A stretch of DNA of 64,000 nt from Caulifigura coniformis. Its GTDB lineage: Bacteria; Planctomycetota; Planctomycetia; Planctomycetales; Planctomycetaceae. Under the pieces are notes generated by a model, which was given only the letters and a program-made list of their open reading frames with translations, was not told the DNA's origin and did no database searches. The position numbers and the translations under genes were made by a program. Position 1 is the stretch's first letter. The number at the start of each line of letters is the position of its first letter. Below, piece after piece: positions 54,220-63,529 of the stretch. Location: positions 1,756,154 through 1,820,153 of the forward strand of contig NZ_CP036271.1 in the NCBI RefSeq assembly GCF_007745175.1. Reading direction: 5' to 3'.

Positions 54220-54420
54220 GTGACCATGACCGGGCGAACGCTGCAATCCCCGGCTTCGTCGGGACCACGCCTTAACACTGAAACGAGTTGCCGGGCGCGG
54301 TTCAGGTTATCGCTCTGCCGGAACGCTGTCGCACCCGGGGCAATGTCCCGATGTCGCGCCGGGGTGATCGCCTGCAGGGGCAAGATCGCACTCTGGAGAG
54401 CAGCCCCTCCCGCGCCGCCC

Positions 54421-54858
54421 TTACGTCGTTTCCAGATCGTTGATCCGGGCGATGTGCCGTCCCCCTTCGAACGGTGTCGAGAGGAAGACGTCGACCATCC
54501 TGAGCGCCAGCGCCGTGTCGATCAGCCGTCCTCCCAGGCTCATCACGTTGGCGTCGTTGTGCTGCCGGGCCAGCCGGGCGGTCTCTTCGCTGTAGCACAG
54601 CGCCGCGCGGATCCCTTTGACCTTGTTGGCCGCAATCGCTTCCCCGTTCCCGCTGCCGCCGAAGACGATCCCGGGCACGCCCCCGTTCAGGACAATCGCA
54701 CAACCGGCCCGGATCACCTTCGGATAGTCCACCGGGTCCGTGGAGAACGTCCCGACGTCGGCGACGTCGATTCCCTGGGACTGCAGGTGCGCTTTGACGG
54801 CCTCCTTCAGGGGAAAGCCGGCATGGTCGGAGGCGAGGGCAACGCGTTTCGGTGGCAT
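54421..54858 (-). CDS. rpiB: Ribose-5-phosphate isomerase B
   Basis: 145 aa, normal length. VALASDHAGFPLKEAVKAHL at the start and DVGTFSTDPVDYPKV are RpiB/LacAB signatures. The active-site loop is GIVFGGSGNGEAIAANK, the GGSGNGE form with Glu, as in Mycobacterium tuberculosis RpiB, rather than the C-GTGIG form of E. coli. It interconverts ribulose 5-phosphate and ribose 5-phosphate. The ATG at 54858 (MPPKRVALAS) is preferred. It lies upstream of the amidohydrolase in the same direction. Confidence 0.92.
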   Translation of the reverse strand: MPPKRVALASDHAGFPLKEAVKAHLQSQGIDVADVGTFSTDPVDYPKVIRAGCAIVLNGGVPGIVFGGSGNGEAIAANKVKGIRAALCYSEETARLARQHNDANVMSLGGRLIDTALALRMVDVFLSTPFEGGRHIARINDLETT

Positions 54859-54942
54859 GATGGGCGGATCATGCCGGGGGACGATCAGTGAATGCAAGCG
54901 GGAGCCGATCGCTTCCCCGGGAGTTCAGGGACGCCCCGGCAT

Positions 54943-56829
54943 TTACCTCTTCTTCTTCGTCGCAAAGTACTGGCGGGCGAGTGTGGTCAGGTCGGTGCTG
55001 TAGGCTGCTTTTGCGGCATCGGCGAGGCTCCCGCCCTCCCGCACGCTCCCCACGAACTGGGCGAACCGCTGCGGCCCCCCCGCGTTCACGAGGAATTCCA
55101 CGAGGCTGAAGCCGACGGAGGGGAGCGTGGCCGGCGAGAACGAGCCGTCTTCGAAGATGTCTTCGGGGCTCGGAACGCTCCCCGCGACGGTGTACGCCTC
55201 GGAGGGGAGATCCTGCAGGTAGGAGTTGGAAGGGTGCTCCTTGAACGCCATCGCCAGCCCCATTCCGCGGGCCAGCCATTCCGGTACGCTCGCGCCGCCC
55301 CGCTTCAGGAACGCTCCGGTCAGGTGGTCGATGACGCCGACGTGCAGCCCGGGGGCGGTCGCCGAGGCCGAGTCCCCGACGTCCTGCAGGCAGAGATAAG
55401 CATCTTCGTCGTTCGCCGTGACGACCGAATGGCCACTCAGTTCCCGGGGCGCCTGGCGGTTGTTGTTGGTCAGGTTGAACTCGTCATACCCGAACCGGTC
55501 CTTGATGACGAAAATCGTCAATCGGCCTTTCCACACGGGCGATTCGCCCGCGCGGAACCCCTTCCTGAGGCTGTCGAGTTGAGACGTGGCCCACTTCTGG
55601 ACTTCCGCCAGCCGCTCGGGCGAGACGTTCCCGACAACCAGGAACTCAGCGTCTTCCACCTTGTTCATCGTCTCTTTCGGCAGGGCCTTCTTCCACAGTT
55701 CGGCCGTGCGGTCTTCCCGCATCTTCTTCCGCTCTTCGGGGGTCATCTTCGCGAACTTCTCGCGGGCCATTTCTTCATCGCTGCGAACGTAAGTCCGCAG
55801 CGGCGTCCGCGGGTTCTCGCCGTCGAAGGTGTTCCCCTCCTCGAACCATTTCTTGAGGTCGTCGTAGTTCTTGCGGGTGATCCGCGACTGGTTCGCCGGC
55901 ATGCGGGGGTTCTCGAGACCGCCGACCAGCCGGAACAGACGGCTTTTGTCCTTGTCTCCGGGGATGATCACCTCGCCGCTTTCGCCTCCCTGCATGAGGT
56001 CGAAATACGAAACCAGCGACAGGCCGCCGCTCTTGCGCTGGGCCGAGTGACAGCCGCCGCAGAGGTTGGCCATGAACGGAGCGATATCGCGGGTGAAGGA
56101 AACGGTCTCCGTCCCCTTGGGCCTGGGGTAGTCGAAGTTACGGAGGGCGACATTGGACGACACTTCATCCAGTGTCGCCGTTTCGCTGTGGCCGTCGAAC
56201 CGCGCTCCCTGGGTGATCCACAGGGCGATGATGTTGATTTCGTCGGCGGGCAGAGCCTCTTCCCCCTGCGGCATGCGGGCCTGTTCATTGTTGGTCGTGA
56301 TCCGGCCAATCAGCAGGCTGCCGCGGGGATTGCCCGGAGCGAGGATCGGACCGCTGCGCCCGCCGCGCCGCCACGAGGCAAACGTATCGAGCCGCAGGTT
56401 GGCGCGGGGATTGTTCTGGCCGTGACATCCCAGGCAACGCGCCGAAACAATCGGCGCCACTTCGAGAGCGAAGCTGACCGGCTTCGGTTTCTCGGGCTTC
56501 TTGCCACTCGCCTTGTCCCTGGCCAGGGACAGCGTGTTTTTTGCCTTCTGGATCGCGATGCGGGCCGGGTTGAACACCCGGTCGTCTTCCTTCACGGCCG
56601 CAGCGGTCGCAATCGCCGCGAGCTTCTCTTCGGCCGCCGAGATCAGTTTCTCGGCCTCATCGAATTCCTTCTTCCGCACATGGGCCGACACAGGGCCCAG
56701 GCTCCTGGTGACGTCCGCGATCTCCGCACGATTCTCCTTCGTCAGTTCTCCTTTGACGGGAACCCCGGCCAGCAGGGCCAGCGTGAGAATGGCCAGGCCC
56801 AAGGGCCTGAGGGAACGCGGTGCGGGCAT
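54943..56829 (-). CDS. Secreted planctomycete cytochrome c-like protein, 628 aa
   Basis: A signal peptide (LGLAILTLALLAGVPVKGE) is followed by a helical region, then two CxxCH haem-binding motifs: APIVSARCLGCHGQNN and MANLCGGCHSAQRKS. Each is followed by a planctomycete cytochrome C (PSCyt1-type) sequence such as RANLRLDTFASWRRGG and GGLSLVSYFDLMQGG. The C-terminal 300 residues (FLVVGNVSPERLAEVQK, WLARGMGLAMAFKEHP) resemble a peptidase-like domain but no HExxH is seen. Such proteins often accompany carbohydrate or sulfatase systems, but no partner is adjacent here. Confidence 0.83.
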   Translation of the reverse strand: MPAPRSLRPLGLAILTLALLAGVPVKGELTKENRAEIADVTRSLGPVSAHVRKKEFDEAEKLISAAEEKLAAIATAAAVKEDDRVFNPARIAIQKAKNTLSLARDKASGKKPEKPKPVSFALEVAPIVSARCLGCHGQNNPRANLRLDTFASWRRGGRSGPILAPGNPRGSLLIGRITTNNEQARMPQGEEALPADEINIIALWITQGARFDGHSETATLDEVSSNVALRNFDYPRPKGTETVSFTRDIAPFMANLCGGCHSAQRKSGGLSLVSYFDLMQGGESGEVIIPGDKDKSRLFRLVGGLENPRMPANQSRITRKNYDDLKKWFEEGNTFDGENPRTPLRTYVRSDEEMAREKFAKMTPEERKKMREDRTAELWKKALPKETMNKVEDAEFLVVGNVSPERLAEVQKWATSQLDSLRKGFRAGESPVWKGRLTIFVIKDRFGYDEFNLTNNNRQAPRELSGHSVVTANDEDAYLCLQDVGDSASATAPGLHVGVIDHLTGAFLKRGGASVPEWLARGMGLAMAFKEHPSNSYLQDLPSEAYTVAGSVPSPEDIFEDGSFSPATLPSVGFSLVEFLVNAGGPQRFAQFVGSVREGGSLADAAKAAYSTDLTTLARQYFATKKKR

Positions 56830-57136
56830 TTCGAAGGTCTCGAAGCAGCGGCCGGAGAACAAATCGCAATGGAAGTGTACCTCTTCAGACTACCGCAGGT
56901 TCGGAGCGATTTCAGTTCGTGTGTCCCATCGGCCGCCAGCCAGTGGCTTCACGCGCTGCCGGGCAGGCCCAACCGTCACGACCAATCCAACATAACCTCC
57001 CTATGGATATCACTTTACAGGCGAAGATGGAGTCATCTCGCAGCGATCAATGGATCTGAACTATCGTGTCGCGAACGGAGTTCTGTTCCCGTGCCGTCGC
57101 CGGACGCTCAAACTCCCCCACTGACGGGTGACATGG

Positions 57137-57958
57137 ATGTCACAAACCTCTGCAGCTTCGTGGAATACGCCGGTACACGCCCTGGGGCGCGTCGTGTGGG
57201 AGATGTCGTGTCTCCTGGGCGACCTCACCTGCTTCGGCTTCCGCATGCTGGGGTGGCTGACGATCCGATTCCCCCGCGGCCGGACGCTGCTGCCGATCAT
57301 GCACCAGATCGGCGTCGAAAGCCTGCCCGTCATCATCGTGACCGGCGGCTTCATCGGGATGGTGCTGGCCGTGCAGTCGTACGACCAGTTCAAGATGATG
57401 CACATGGAGAACCAGCTGGGCGCCGTCATTAACGTGACGCTCGTCAAAGAGCTGGGGCCCGTGCTGGCGGCCGTCATGCTCGCGGGACGCATCGGCAGTT
57501 CGATGGCGGCCGAACTCGGCACCATGCGGGTGACCGAGCAGATTGACGCGCTGGCCGCCCTCGGGGCCGATCCAATCGCCTACCTCGTCGGCCCCCGTTT
57601 CCTGGCCTGCTTCCTCCTGATCCCCGTCCTCACCATCTTTGCCGACGGGGTCGGTGTGCTGACCGGCTGGGCCTTCAGCACGACCGTCTTCGGAATCGAC
57701 AGTTTCCCGTACTGGCACTTCACGAAGAAGTTCGTCACCGGCTGGGAACTGTTCACCGGCCTGTTCAAAAGCGTGTTCTTCGGGGCCGCCATCGCCGTCA
57801 TTGCCTGCCACCGTGGCTTTCACGCCCGAGCCGGCGCCGAAGGCGTCGGCCGCGCCGCAACCGAGGCCTTCGTTTACTCCTTCGTGGCCATCCTCGTCGT
57901 CGATTTCCTGCTCGGCGCGTTCCTGATGAAGATGTACTTCGTCCTCTGGCCCATGTAA
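57137..57958 (+). CDS. mlaE: MlaE-type ABC transporter permease
   Basis: 273 aa. The inner-membrane helices include [38 protein letters not shown], the [18 protein letters not shown] signature, and [17 protein letters not shown]. These are definitive for MlaE/YrbE permeases, which move phospholipids between membranes. ATG at 57137 (MSQTSAAS) or GTG at 57128 are possible starts. mlaF follows 21 bases later and mlaD then follows, so it is an operon. Confidence 0.92.
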   Translation: MSQTSAASWNTPVHALGRVVWEMSCLLGDLTCFGFRMLGWLTIRFPRGRTLLPIMHQIGVESLPVIIVTGGFIGMVLAVQSYDQFKMMHMENQLGAVINVTLVKELGPVLAAVMLAGRIGSSMAAELGTMRVTEQIDALAALGADPIAYLVGPRFLACFLLIPVLTIFADGVGVLTGWAFSTTVFGIDSFPYWHFTKKFVTGWELFTGLFKSVFFGAAIAVIACHRGFHARAGAEGVGRAATEAFVYSFVAILVVDFLLGAFLMKMYFVLWPM

Positions 57959-57979
57959 CTCCCTTTCTCCACAACCTCC

Positions 57980-58783
57980 TTGTCCGCTTCCCCCCCCGTC
58001 TTCGAACTTCGCAACGTCTCCAAGCGCTTCGGCCCTCAGCCCGTGCTTCGCGACGTGACGCTCGACGTGCGCCGCGGCGAGACCCTCGTCATCATCGGTG
58101 AGAGCGGTTGCGGCAAGAGCGTTACGCTGAAGCTCCTGATGAACCTGATGAAGCCCGATCAGGGACAGGTGACCTGGGATGGCCGCCCACTGACGTCGCT
58201 GAACGATCGGGTGGTGACACGGGAACGACTCCGCTTCGGCTACCTGTTCCAGTCGGCCGCGCTGTTCGACAGCATGAACGTCTTCGAGAACGTGGCGTTC
58301 GGCCTGCGGCAGAACACCCGGATGCCCGAAGACCAGGTCCGAAACATCGTCCGCGACCGCCTCAAGGACGTCGGCCTGCGGGCGGACGTCGTCGCCGAGA
58401 AAATGCCGGCCCAGCTTTCCGGAGGAATGCGGAAACGTGTCGGCCTCGCCCGGGCCCTGGCGATGGACCCGGAAGTGATCCTGTACGACGAGCCGACGAC
58501 GGGCCTCGACCCGATCATGAGCGACGTCATCAACGAACTGATCCTGCAGACCCGCGAACGACGGCCGGTGACGAGCATCGTCATCACCCACGACATGGTC
58601 ACCGTCCAGAAAGTGGCCACGCGGATCGTGATGTTTTACCCGGCCGCCCGGCTGCGGCCCGATCAGCCCCAGATCATTTTCGAGGGAACGGCGGACGAGG
58701 CCTTCGACTCGGAAGACAGCCGCGTCTCGCAGTTCGTGCGGGGAGAGGCCGGCGAACGGATGCAGGAACTCGCGGCGGCGTGA
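57980..58783 (+). CDS. mlaF: MlaF-type ABC transporter ATP-binding protein
   Basis: 267 aa from a TTG at 57980. Walker A is [16 protein letters not shown], the signature motif is [17 protein letters not shown], and Walker B is [13 protein letters not shown]. The sequence [16 protein letters not shown] at the start is MlaF/Ttg2A-like. It energises the MlaE permease from the cytoplasm. It is between mlaE and mlaD in the same direction. Confidence 0.93.
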   Translation: MSASPPVFELRNVSKRFGPQPVLRDVTLDVRRGETLVIIGESGCGKSVTLKLLMNLMKPDQGQVTWDGRPLTSLNDRVVTRERLRFGYLFQSAALFDSMNVFENVAFGLRQNTRMPEDQVRNIVRDRLKDVGLRADVVAEKMPAQLSGGMRKRVGLARALAMDPEVILYDEPTTGLDPIMSDVINELILQTRERRPVTSIVITHDMVTVQKVATRIVMFYPAARLRPDQPQIIFEGTADEAFDSEDSRVSQFVRGEAGERMQELAAA

Positions 58784-58827
58784 CCATTGGCCAGGCCAAC
58801 GTCACAAAGATTTCCACGGATGGAACC

Positions 58828-59988
58828 ATGAACGAGCGGCAATTTCACTTTCGCGTCGGCCTGTTCGTCTTTTCGGGCATGGTCACCTGCCTCGTGCTCG
58901 TCCTGCGCTTCACCGAGATCCAGAAGTACTGGCGTGAGACCTACCGCGTCGCCGTCCAGTTCAACCAGGCCCCGGGGGTCTACCGCGGCACGCCCGTCAG
59001 GCTGAACGGCATTCCCATTGGCTCCGTGAGTGAAGTGAAGCTCGGAAAGGGAGGCGACGACGCGGGCGTTCTCGTCATTCTCGAGATCCACGGCGACCGC
59101 CCCCTTCGAATCGACTCCAAACCCCTCCTCGTCCGCTCCCTGTTCGGGGACGCCACCATCGAATTCACGGCAGGAACATCTCCCGAGATCCTGCCTCCCA
59201 ACAAGCGGCTGATCGGCGAAAACTCGCCCGACCCGCTCGAGGCGATCGGCCGGCTGGAGATGCGCGTCGATGAGACGCTGGCCGCGTTCCAGGCCACGAG
59301 CAAGGAATGGCAGACCGTCGCGTCCAACATCAACCGCATCGTCGACCAGAACCAGGGCCGGATCGAGGAGGTCGTTGGGCAGGCCGCCGTCGCCATCGAA
59401 GAATTCACGAAGACGATGCGATCGGCCGACCGCGCGCTCTCCCAGGCGGGCGACCTTCTGGGCGATCCGAAGTTCCAGGCGAACCTCCGCAGCGTCGCCG
59501 ATGAACTGCCGGCCGTCGCGCGGGAGACCCGCGAGACGATCGCCGCCGCCCGCGAGACCGTCACCTCGGCCAAGGTCGCGATCCAGAAAGTCAGCGAGAG
59601 CCTCGATCACATCGCCAAGGCGACGGACCCGCTCGCGGCCCACAGCGCTTCGATGACGGTCAAGCTCGACCACAGCCTCGGCCAGCTCGACAGCCTGCTC
59701 ACCGAACTCAACAAGTTCTCCCAGATCATCAATTCGCCGAACGGAACGATCCAGAGATTCGCAGCAGACCCGGCCCTGTATGAGAACCTCAACCGCTCGG
59801 CCGCCGCGCTGACCGTGCTCCTGAGAAACCTCGAGCCGACGATGGGCGACCTCCGCATCTTTGCCGACAGAATCGCCCGTCATCCGGAGGTGCTGGGAGT
59901 CAGCGGCGCGATCAAGGGAAGCAGCGGCGTGAAAGAGGCGGCGAACAACGCCGTGCAGCAGGCAGGAGCTGCTCGCGTCACGCAGTAG
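58828..59988 (+). CDS. mlaD: MlaD-type MCE-domain lipid-binding protein
   Basis: 386 aa. After a membrane anchor (LFVFSGMVTCLVLVLRF) comes an MCE domain (APGVYRGTPVRLNGIPIG, LVRSLFGDATIEFT) and then a long coiled-coil C-terminus (VASNINRIVDQNQGRIEE, VARETRETIAAARETVTSA). MCE proteins form periplasmic rings that pass lipids between the membranes. The ATG at 58828 is used; the frame is open upstream within mlaF, but that part is not real. The operon has no MlaB or MlaC homologue here. Confidence 0.92.
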   Translation: MNERQFHFRVGLFVFSGMVTCLVLVLRFTEIQKYWRETYRVAVQFNQAPGVYRGTPVRLNGIPIGSVSEVKLGKGGDDAGVLVILEIHGDRPLRIDSKPLLVRSLFGDATIEFTAGTSPEILPPNKRLIGENSPDPLEAIGRLEMRVDETLAAFQATSKEWQTVASNINRIVDQNQGRIEEVVGQAAVAIEEFTKTMRSADRALSQAGDLLGDPKFQANLRSVADELPAVARETRETIAAARETVTSAKVAIQKVSESLDHIAKATDPLAAHSASMTVKLDHSLGQLDSLLTELNKFSQIINSPNGTIQRFAADPALYENLNRSAAALTVLLRNLEPTMGDLRIFADRIARHPEVLGVSGAIKGSSGVKEAANNAVQQAGAARVTQ

Positions 59989-60250
59989 TTTCCCTTAGTC
60001 GAATGACGAAGCGCCTTCGAAAATCGCCGTGAAACCTTGAGAATAACGTGATTCTCAGGCCGACACGGCGTGTCGTTCATGACAATTTCGAAAGACTGCA
60101 GGACAGCCCCCTTGCAGACCCGCATCCGCGCGCAAGAATGCATTTAACGGTCGTCTCGGAGACGGTTGCAGTTGCAGTTAGCCCGCTCGCGACTCCCTCT
60201 CCGAACGACCGTTTTTTCTTGGATCCGGCCGCTCTCCACCGGGTGATCTC

Positions 60251-60604
60251 ATGCAGCGCGACCAGCTGACATTCCGCAACGGCTTCCGCCTCTCCATCGC
60301 GAACCAGCGCTCCCAGGCGGCCGTGATGGTCATCCCTCCCGGCAGTTCCGAGGGAGGCCCCGACAACGACCACCGAGCGAGCGACCAATGGCTCTACGTC
60401 GTGGAAGGAACGGGAGCGGCCATCGTCAACGGGCATCGGTACCCGCTCAAGCCCGGCGCCATCATTCTCATCGAACGAGGCGATCGCCACGAGCTGAAGG
60501 CCACCGGCCGGTCGCCGCTGAAGACGGTCAATCTCTATGTCCCTCCGGCCTTTGAGGACAAAGACACGCCTCGTCCAGCAGGGATGTCTTCGCAGCGTCC
60601 GTAA
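60251..60604 (+). CDS. Cupin-domain protein, 117 aa
   Basis: It is a single cupin: ASDQWLYVVEGTGAAIVNG and YPLKPGAIILIERGDRHEL are the two motifs, with one metal His in the second motif visible (GDRHEL). It is cytoplasmic. The ligand and activity cannot be assigned; small cupins of this type may be isomerases, dioxygenases or binding proteins. It stands alone, 262 bases after mlaD. A 9-bp stem (around 60036-60059) in the gap may end the mla transcript. Confidence 0.75.
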   Translation: MQRDQLTFRNGFRLSIANQRSQAAVMVIPPGSSEGGPDNDHRASDQWLYVVEGTGAAIVNGHRYPLKPGAIILIERGDRHELKATGRSPLKTVNLYVPPAFEDKDTPRPAGMSSQRP

Positions 60605-60697
60605 GCGCTCTCCGGGGCAGGTTCTTCCGTCGCCTCCCGGCAGCAGGTAGGATGAGGCGACAGATTCAACACCCCGCGCATCCCTGGGGGCGGCGTC

Positions 60698-61597
60698 ATG
60701 CATGAATCGGTTCTGGGCCTCGCTCTTGCAATTGTCGGGCTGTCGGCAGGCGGGCTTCCGGCCGCTGAAACAGTCCCGTCGACATCCGAGTTTTCCGCGC
60801 AGTGGCTGAGAGATCTCGGCAGCGACGATTTTCGCATTCGGGAACAAGCTGCTGACGAAATCGCCCGGGCCGGAGCCGCAGCCATCGAGCCGCTCAAGCG
60901 GGAAGCGCCGCGGATGGACCGCGAATCGGCGGTCCGGTGTCTGTCGCGTCTGGAACACTTTTCACGGGCATCCGATCCCGAAACGGCGCAGGCAGCCAAC
61001 GCGGCGCTTCTCGAACTGGAAACGTCCTCAAATCCCGCAGTGGCGGAGCTGGCTGCGGCGGCTCTCGTGAAGACGGAGAGACTGCCCCCGACCGCCACCC
61101 TGCGACTCCCGCTGGGGCCGCTCCCCCGGATGAATGTCCAACTCAGCGTCCGCGTCGAAGGTCGCTCGCGAACGACGACGCAGACGATCAACGGGCAGCG
61201 GACGATCACCATCGAAGAAGATGGGGACAAGACGGTCATCGAAGATCAGGCCGGCCGCAACATCCGCGTGACGATCCGGAAAGTCGTCAACGGCGCGGAG
61301 CAGACGACGGAGCATTCTGCCGTGGACCTGGAAGACCTTCGCAGGAAGGCCCCGGAAGTGGCCCGATTGTACGAAGCCGCGACTCAGCCGAAGCAGGCCC
61401 AGGGCGTCGAACAGCTTCGCGCCGACCTGAAGGCGAAACGAGAAAAGGCCAACACCGCCGCCCGGGCGTACCTCGAACTGAACGTGGAGCGCAACCGCAT
61501 GCGGCGGGAAGGAAAAACCGGCACGCCGGAATACGAGGCCCTGGAAAAGCGCGTGGAGGCCGCCCGGGAAGCACTCAGGTCGGTCCACCGCCCCTGA
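60698..61597 (+). CDS. Secreted HEAT-like repeat protein, 299 aa
   Basis: A signal peptide (MHESVLGLALAIVGLSAGG) is followed by two HEAT-like helical units (LGSDDFRIREQAADEIARAG and ALLELETSSNPAVAELAAAA). Then comes a beta-rich segment with VEGRSRTTTQTINGQRTITI and a charged helical tail (QLRADLKAKREKANTAARAY). No catalytic motif is present. It is likely periplasmic and protein-binding. I do not recognise a named family. Confidence 0.68.
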   Translation: MHESVLGLALAIVGLSAGGLPAAETVPSTSEFSAQWLRDLGSDDFRIREQAADEIARAGAAAIEPLKREAPRMDRESAVRCLSRLEHFSRASDPETAQAANAALLELETSSNPAVAELAAAALVKTERLPPTATLRLPLGPLPRMNVQLSVRVEGRSRTTTQTINGQRTITIEEDGDKTVIEDQAGRNIRVTIRKVVNGAEQTTEHSAVDLEDLRRKAPEVARLYEAATQPKQAQGVEQLRADLKAKREKANTAARAYLELNVERNRMRREGKTGTPEYEALEKRVEAAREALRSVHRP

Positions 61598-61614
61598 TCC
61601 AGACGCTTCCGCTT

Positions 61615-61917
61615 TTACAGCCGGTTTTCCATCGCGATTCGCCGCAGCACTTCCCAGGCATAGAGCCCCGTGTTGTGGTTGTCGCTCCAGCTGACTTTCA
61701 GCGCGTAGTTCCCAGTGAGCGCGAGCGTCGAGGGATGGACATCCTCCGGGACGTTGTCGGGATTGAGCGTCCGCTCTCCGGTGAATTCGTTGACGCAGCT
61801 GGCGCATGGGCATTCCAGTCGCAGCAGGCGAAAAGGAATGCGATGCACGGCCCCATCGGGCCAGGTCAATTCAAGGATGCGCTCCTGTTTGAGAGCACGG
61901 ATATTCGTCGGTTGCAT
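61615..61917 (-). CDS. DUF971 (gamma-butyrobetaine hydroxylase N-terminal-like) protein
   Basis: 100 aa, a typical stand-alone DUF971. It starts NIRALKQERILELTWPDG, then RLECPCASCVNEFTGERTL with CxxC-like zinc-ligand Cys residues, and ends SDNHNTGLYAWEVLR. It binds zinc in gamma-butyrobetaine hydroxylase N-termini, and free-standing forms have been linked to iron-sulfur cluster processes, but function is not proven. It is convergent with the HEAT-like protein gene. Confidence 0.88.
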   Translation of the reverse strand: MQPTNIRALKQERILELTWPDGAVHRIPFRLLRLECPCASCVNEFTGERTLNPDNVPEDVHPSTLALTGNYALKVSWSDNHNTGLYAWEVLRRIAMENRL

Positions 61918-62054
61918 GGCGCCAGTTCAGCGAGACCCGAAGCCCGGCTTCTCCAAACACGCCGGGCTTCTCACGGAGTGTAGCACGTCGCCCCGCTTCC
62001 TCCCCTCAGCTATCCTTCTCGTACCCACTCCCAACGACCAACCACCCACTCGCA

Positions 62055-62951
62055 TTGCCCACCGCCGAGCAATACCTCCGTCCCGAAGTCATCCGCACCG
62101 TCGCGCGGCTCGATCTCCGCGCGCGGTTCATCGTTGAGGGCTTTCTCAGCGGTCTGCATGCCAGCCCGTTCCACGGTTTCAGCGTCGAGTTCAGCGAGCA
62201 CCGCCGCTACACGCAGGGGGACGACCCCAAGGACATCGACTGGCTCGTCTACGCCAAGACCGACCGCTACTACATCAAGAAGTACCAGGCCGAGACGAAC
62301 ATCACCGGCTATCTGCTGATGGACCTCTCCGCCAGCATGGCGTACACCTATCGGCAGGAGCTCACCAAGCTCGATTACGCGATCAGTCTCGGGGCGGCGC
62401 TCGCCTATCTCATGGTCCACCAGCAGGACCCGGTCGGCCTCGTCACATTTGACGAGAAGATTCGCCATAGCCTTCCCGCCCGCAGCAAACGCTCCCAGCT
62501 TCCCAACATCCTCTCGCTTCTCGCGAAGGCCCAGCCCGGCGGCGAAACCGAGATCGCCAGGAATCTGCGGCAGTTCGCTTCGATGGTCAAGCATCGCAGC
62601 CTGCTGATGATCTTCTCCGACCTGCTGACCGACAGCGGCCCGGTGATCGACGCCCTCCGCATGCTCCGCTTCGCCGGGCACGACGTCATCGTGTTCCACA
62701 TTCTCGACGAAGCCGAGGCGACGTTCCCCTTCGACGGCATGGTCGACCTGCAGGATCCCGAAACCGATCAGAACCTGATCGTCGATGCGGAAGGGATCAA
62801 GACCGACTACCTCGACGCCGTTCGCGATCTGCGGGAGACGTACAAGAAGGCCTGCTTCTCGGCCGGCGCCGACTACGTCCCGCTCGACACGAGCATGCGG
62901 TTCGACAAGGCGCTGCTGGAATACCTCTCGCAGCGGCGGGCGAGGTTCTAG
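62055..62951 (+). CDS. DUF58 domain protein (VWA-like)
   Basis: 298 aa from TTG at 62055. EFSEHRRYTQGDDPKDIDW is the strongly conserved DUF58 core (GDDxRxIDW-like), and LLMDLSASMAYT carries an intact MIDAS DxSxS. DUF58 proteins pair with MoxR ATPases and BatA/VWA proteins in envelope stress or enzyme maturation. Here moxR is not in the window, but a BatA/VWA protein is encoded at 44063-45985. It is cytoplasmic in sequence. The alternative start would lie outside the conserved region. Confidence 0.9.
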   Translation: MPTAEQYLRPEVIRTVARLDLRARFIVEGFLSGLHASPFHGFSVEFSEHRRYTQGDDPKDIDWLVYAKTDRYYIKKYQAETNITGYLLMDLSASMAYTYRQELTKLDYAISLGAALAYLMVHQQDPVGLVTFDEKIRHSLPARSKRSQLPNILSLLAKAQPGGETEIARNLRQFASMVKHRSLLMIFSDLLTDSGPVIDALRMLRFAGHDVIVFHILDEAEATFPFDGMVDLQDPETDQNLIVDAEGIKTDYLDAVRDLRETYKKACFSAGADYVPLDTSMRFDKALLEYLSQRRARF

Positions 62952-63063
62952 GCCATTTTGATGGCGTCTGTACAGGCGATTAAACGGTTCTCGATTCGCA
63001 TTTGTCCGTTCATCGACTGCGGAACCCGGAATACCAACTTTGAAGTTGTGACAGGTTTGGCCG

Positions 63064-63516
63064 ATGATCGTTCCATTCGTGCTGCTGCTCGCGACGCTGG
63101 TCGCTCGCCTCGCGGGACGACTCGGGACGCGGTCACTCGATTCCTGGCCGGCGGCCGTGCGCGCCGGACTCGCGGCCATGCTCACGCTGACCGCCAGCGC
63201 GCACTTCAATTCGATGCGGCACGACCTGGTGAAGATGGTTCCGCCGGGCATCCCGGAACCGATGGCGATGATCACTTTCACGGGTGTCTGCGAACTCGCT
63301 GGCGCCGCAGGGCTGATGATCCCGCGGCTGCGAGTCGTCGCCGCATGGTGCCTGATCGTCCTGTTCCTCGCCCTCCTCCCGGCCAACATTTATGCGGCGC
63401 GTGAAGGAATCCGGCTGATGGGCAATCCCGCCACGCCTTTGTGGATCCGCATCCCGGAGCAGGCCGCCTTCATCGCGTTGACGTGGTGGTCCGGCATTCA
63501 CAGAGCACGGCGATAA
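63064..63516 (+). CDS. DoxX-like membrane protein
   Basis: 150 aa with four membrane helices (MIVPFVLLLATLVARLAG, AGLAAMLTLTASAHF, MAMITFTGVCELAGAAGLMI, AAWCLIVLFLALLPANIYA). The layout and GVCELAGAAGLMIPRL match DoxX/DoxD-like quinol oxidase-associated proteins; the precise function is uncertain. It is convergent with the CBS-domain gene. Confidence 0.8.
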   Translation: MIVPFVLLLATLVARLAGRLGTRSLDSWPAAVRAGLAAMLTLTASAHFNSMRHDLVKMVPPGIPEPMAMITFTGVCELAGAAGLMIPRLRVVAAWCLIVLFLALLPANIYAAREGIRLMGNPATPLWIRIPEQAAFIALTWWSGIHRARR

Positions 63517-63529
63517 CCGGCGCCGTTGC

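Noticed and set aside
54892-57432. Plus-strand frame of 846 codons opposite the cytochrome c-like gene and running into mlaE
   Set aside because: It is an antisense shadow of a GC-rich gene. The minus-strand frame has CxxCH motifs and a signal peptide, and mlaE is a clear gene in a different frame.
58108-58827. N-terminal extension of MlaD into mlaF
   Set aside because: The 240 residues before the ATG at 58828 are an out-of-frame reading of mlaF (Arg/Pro-rich) with no MCE similarity.
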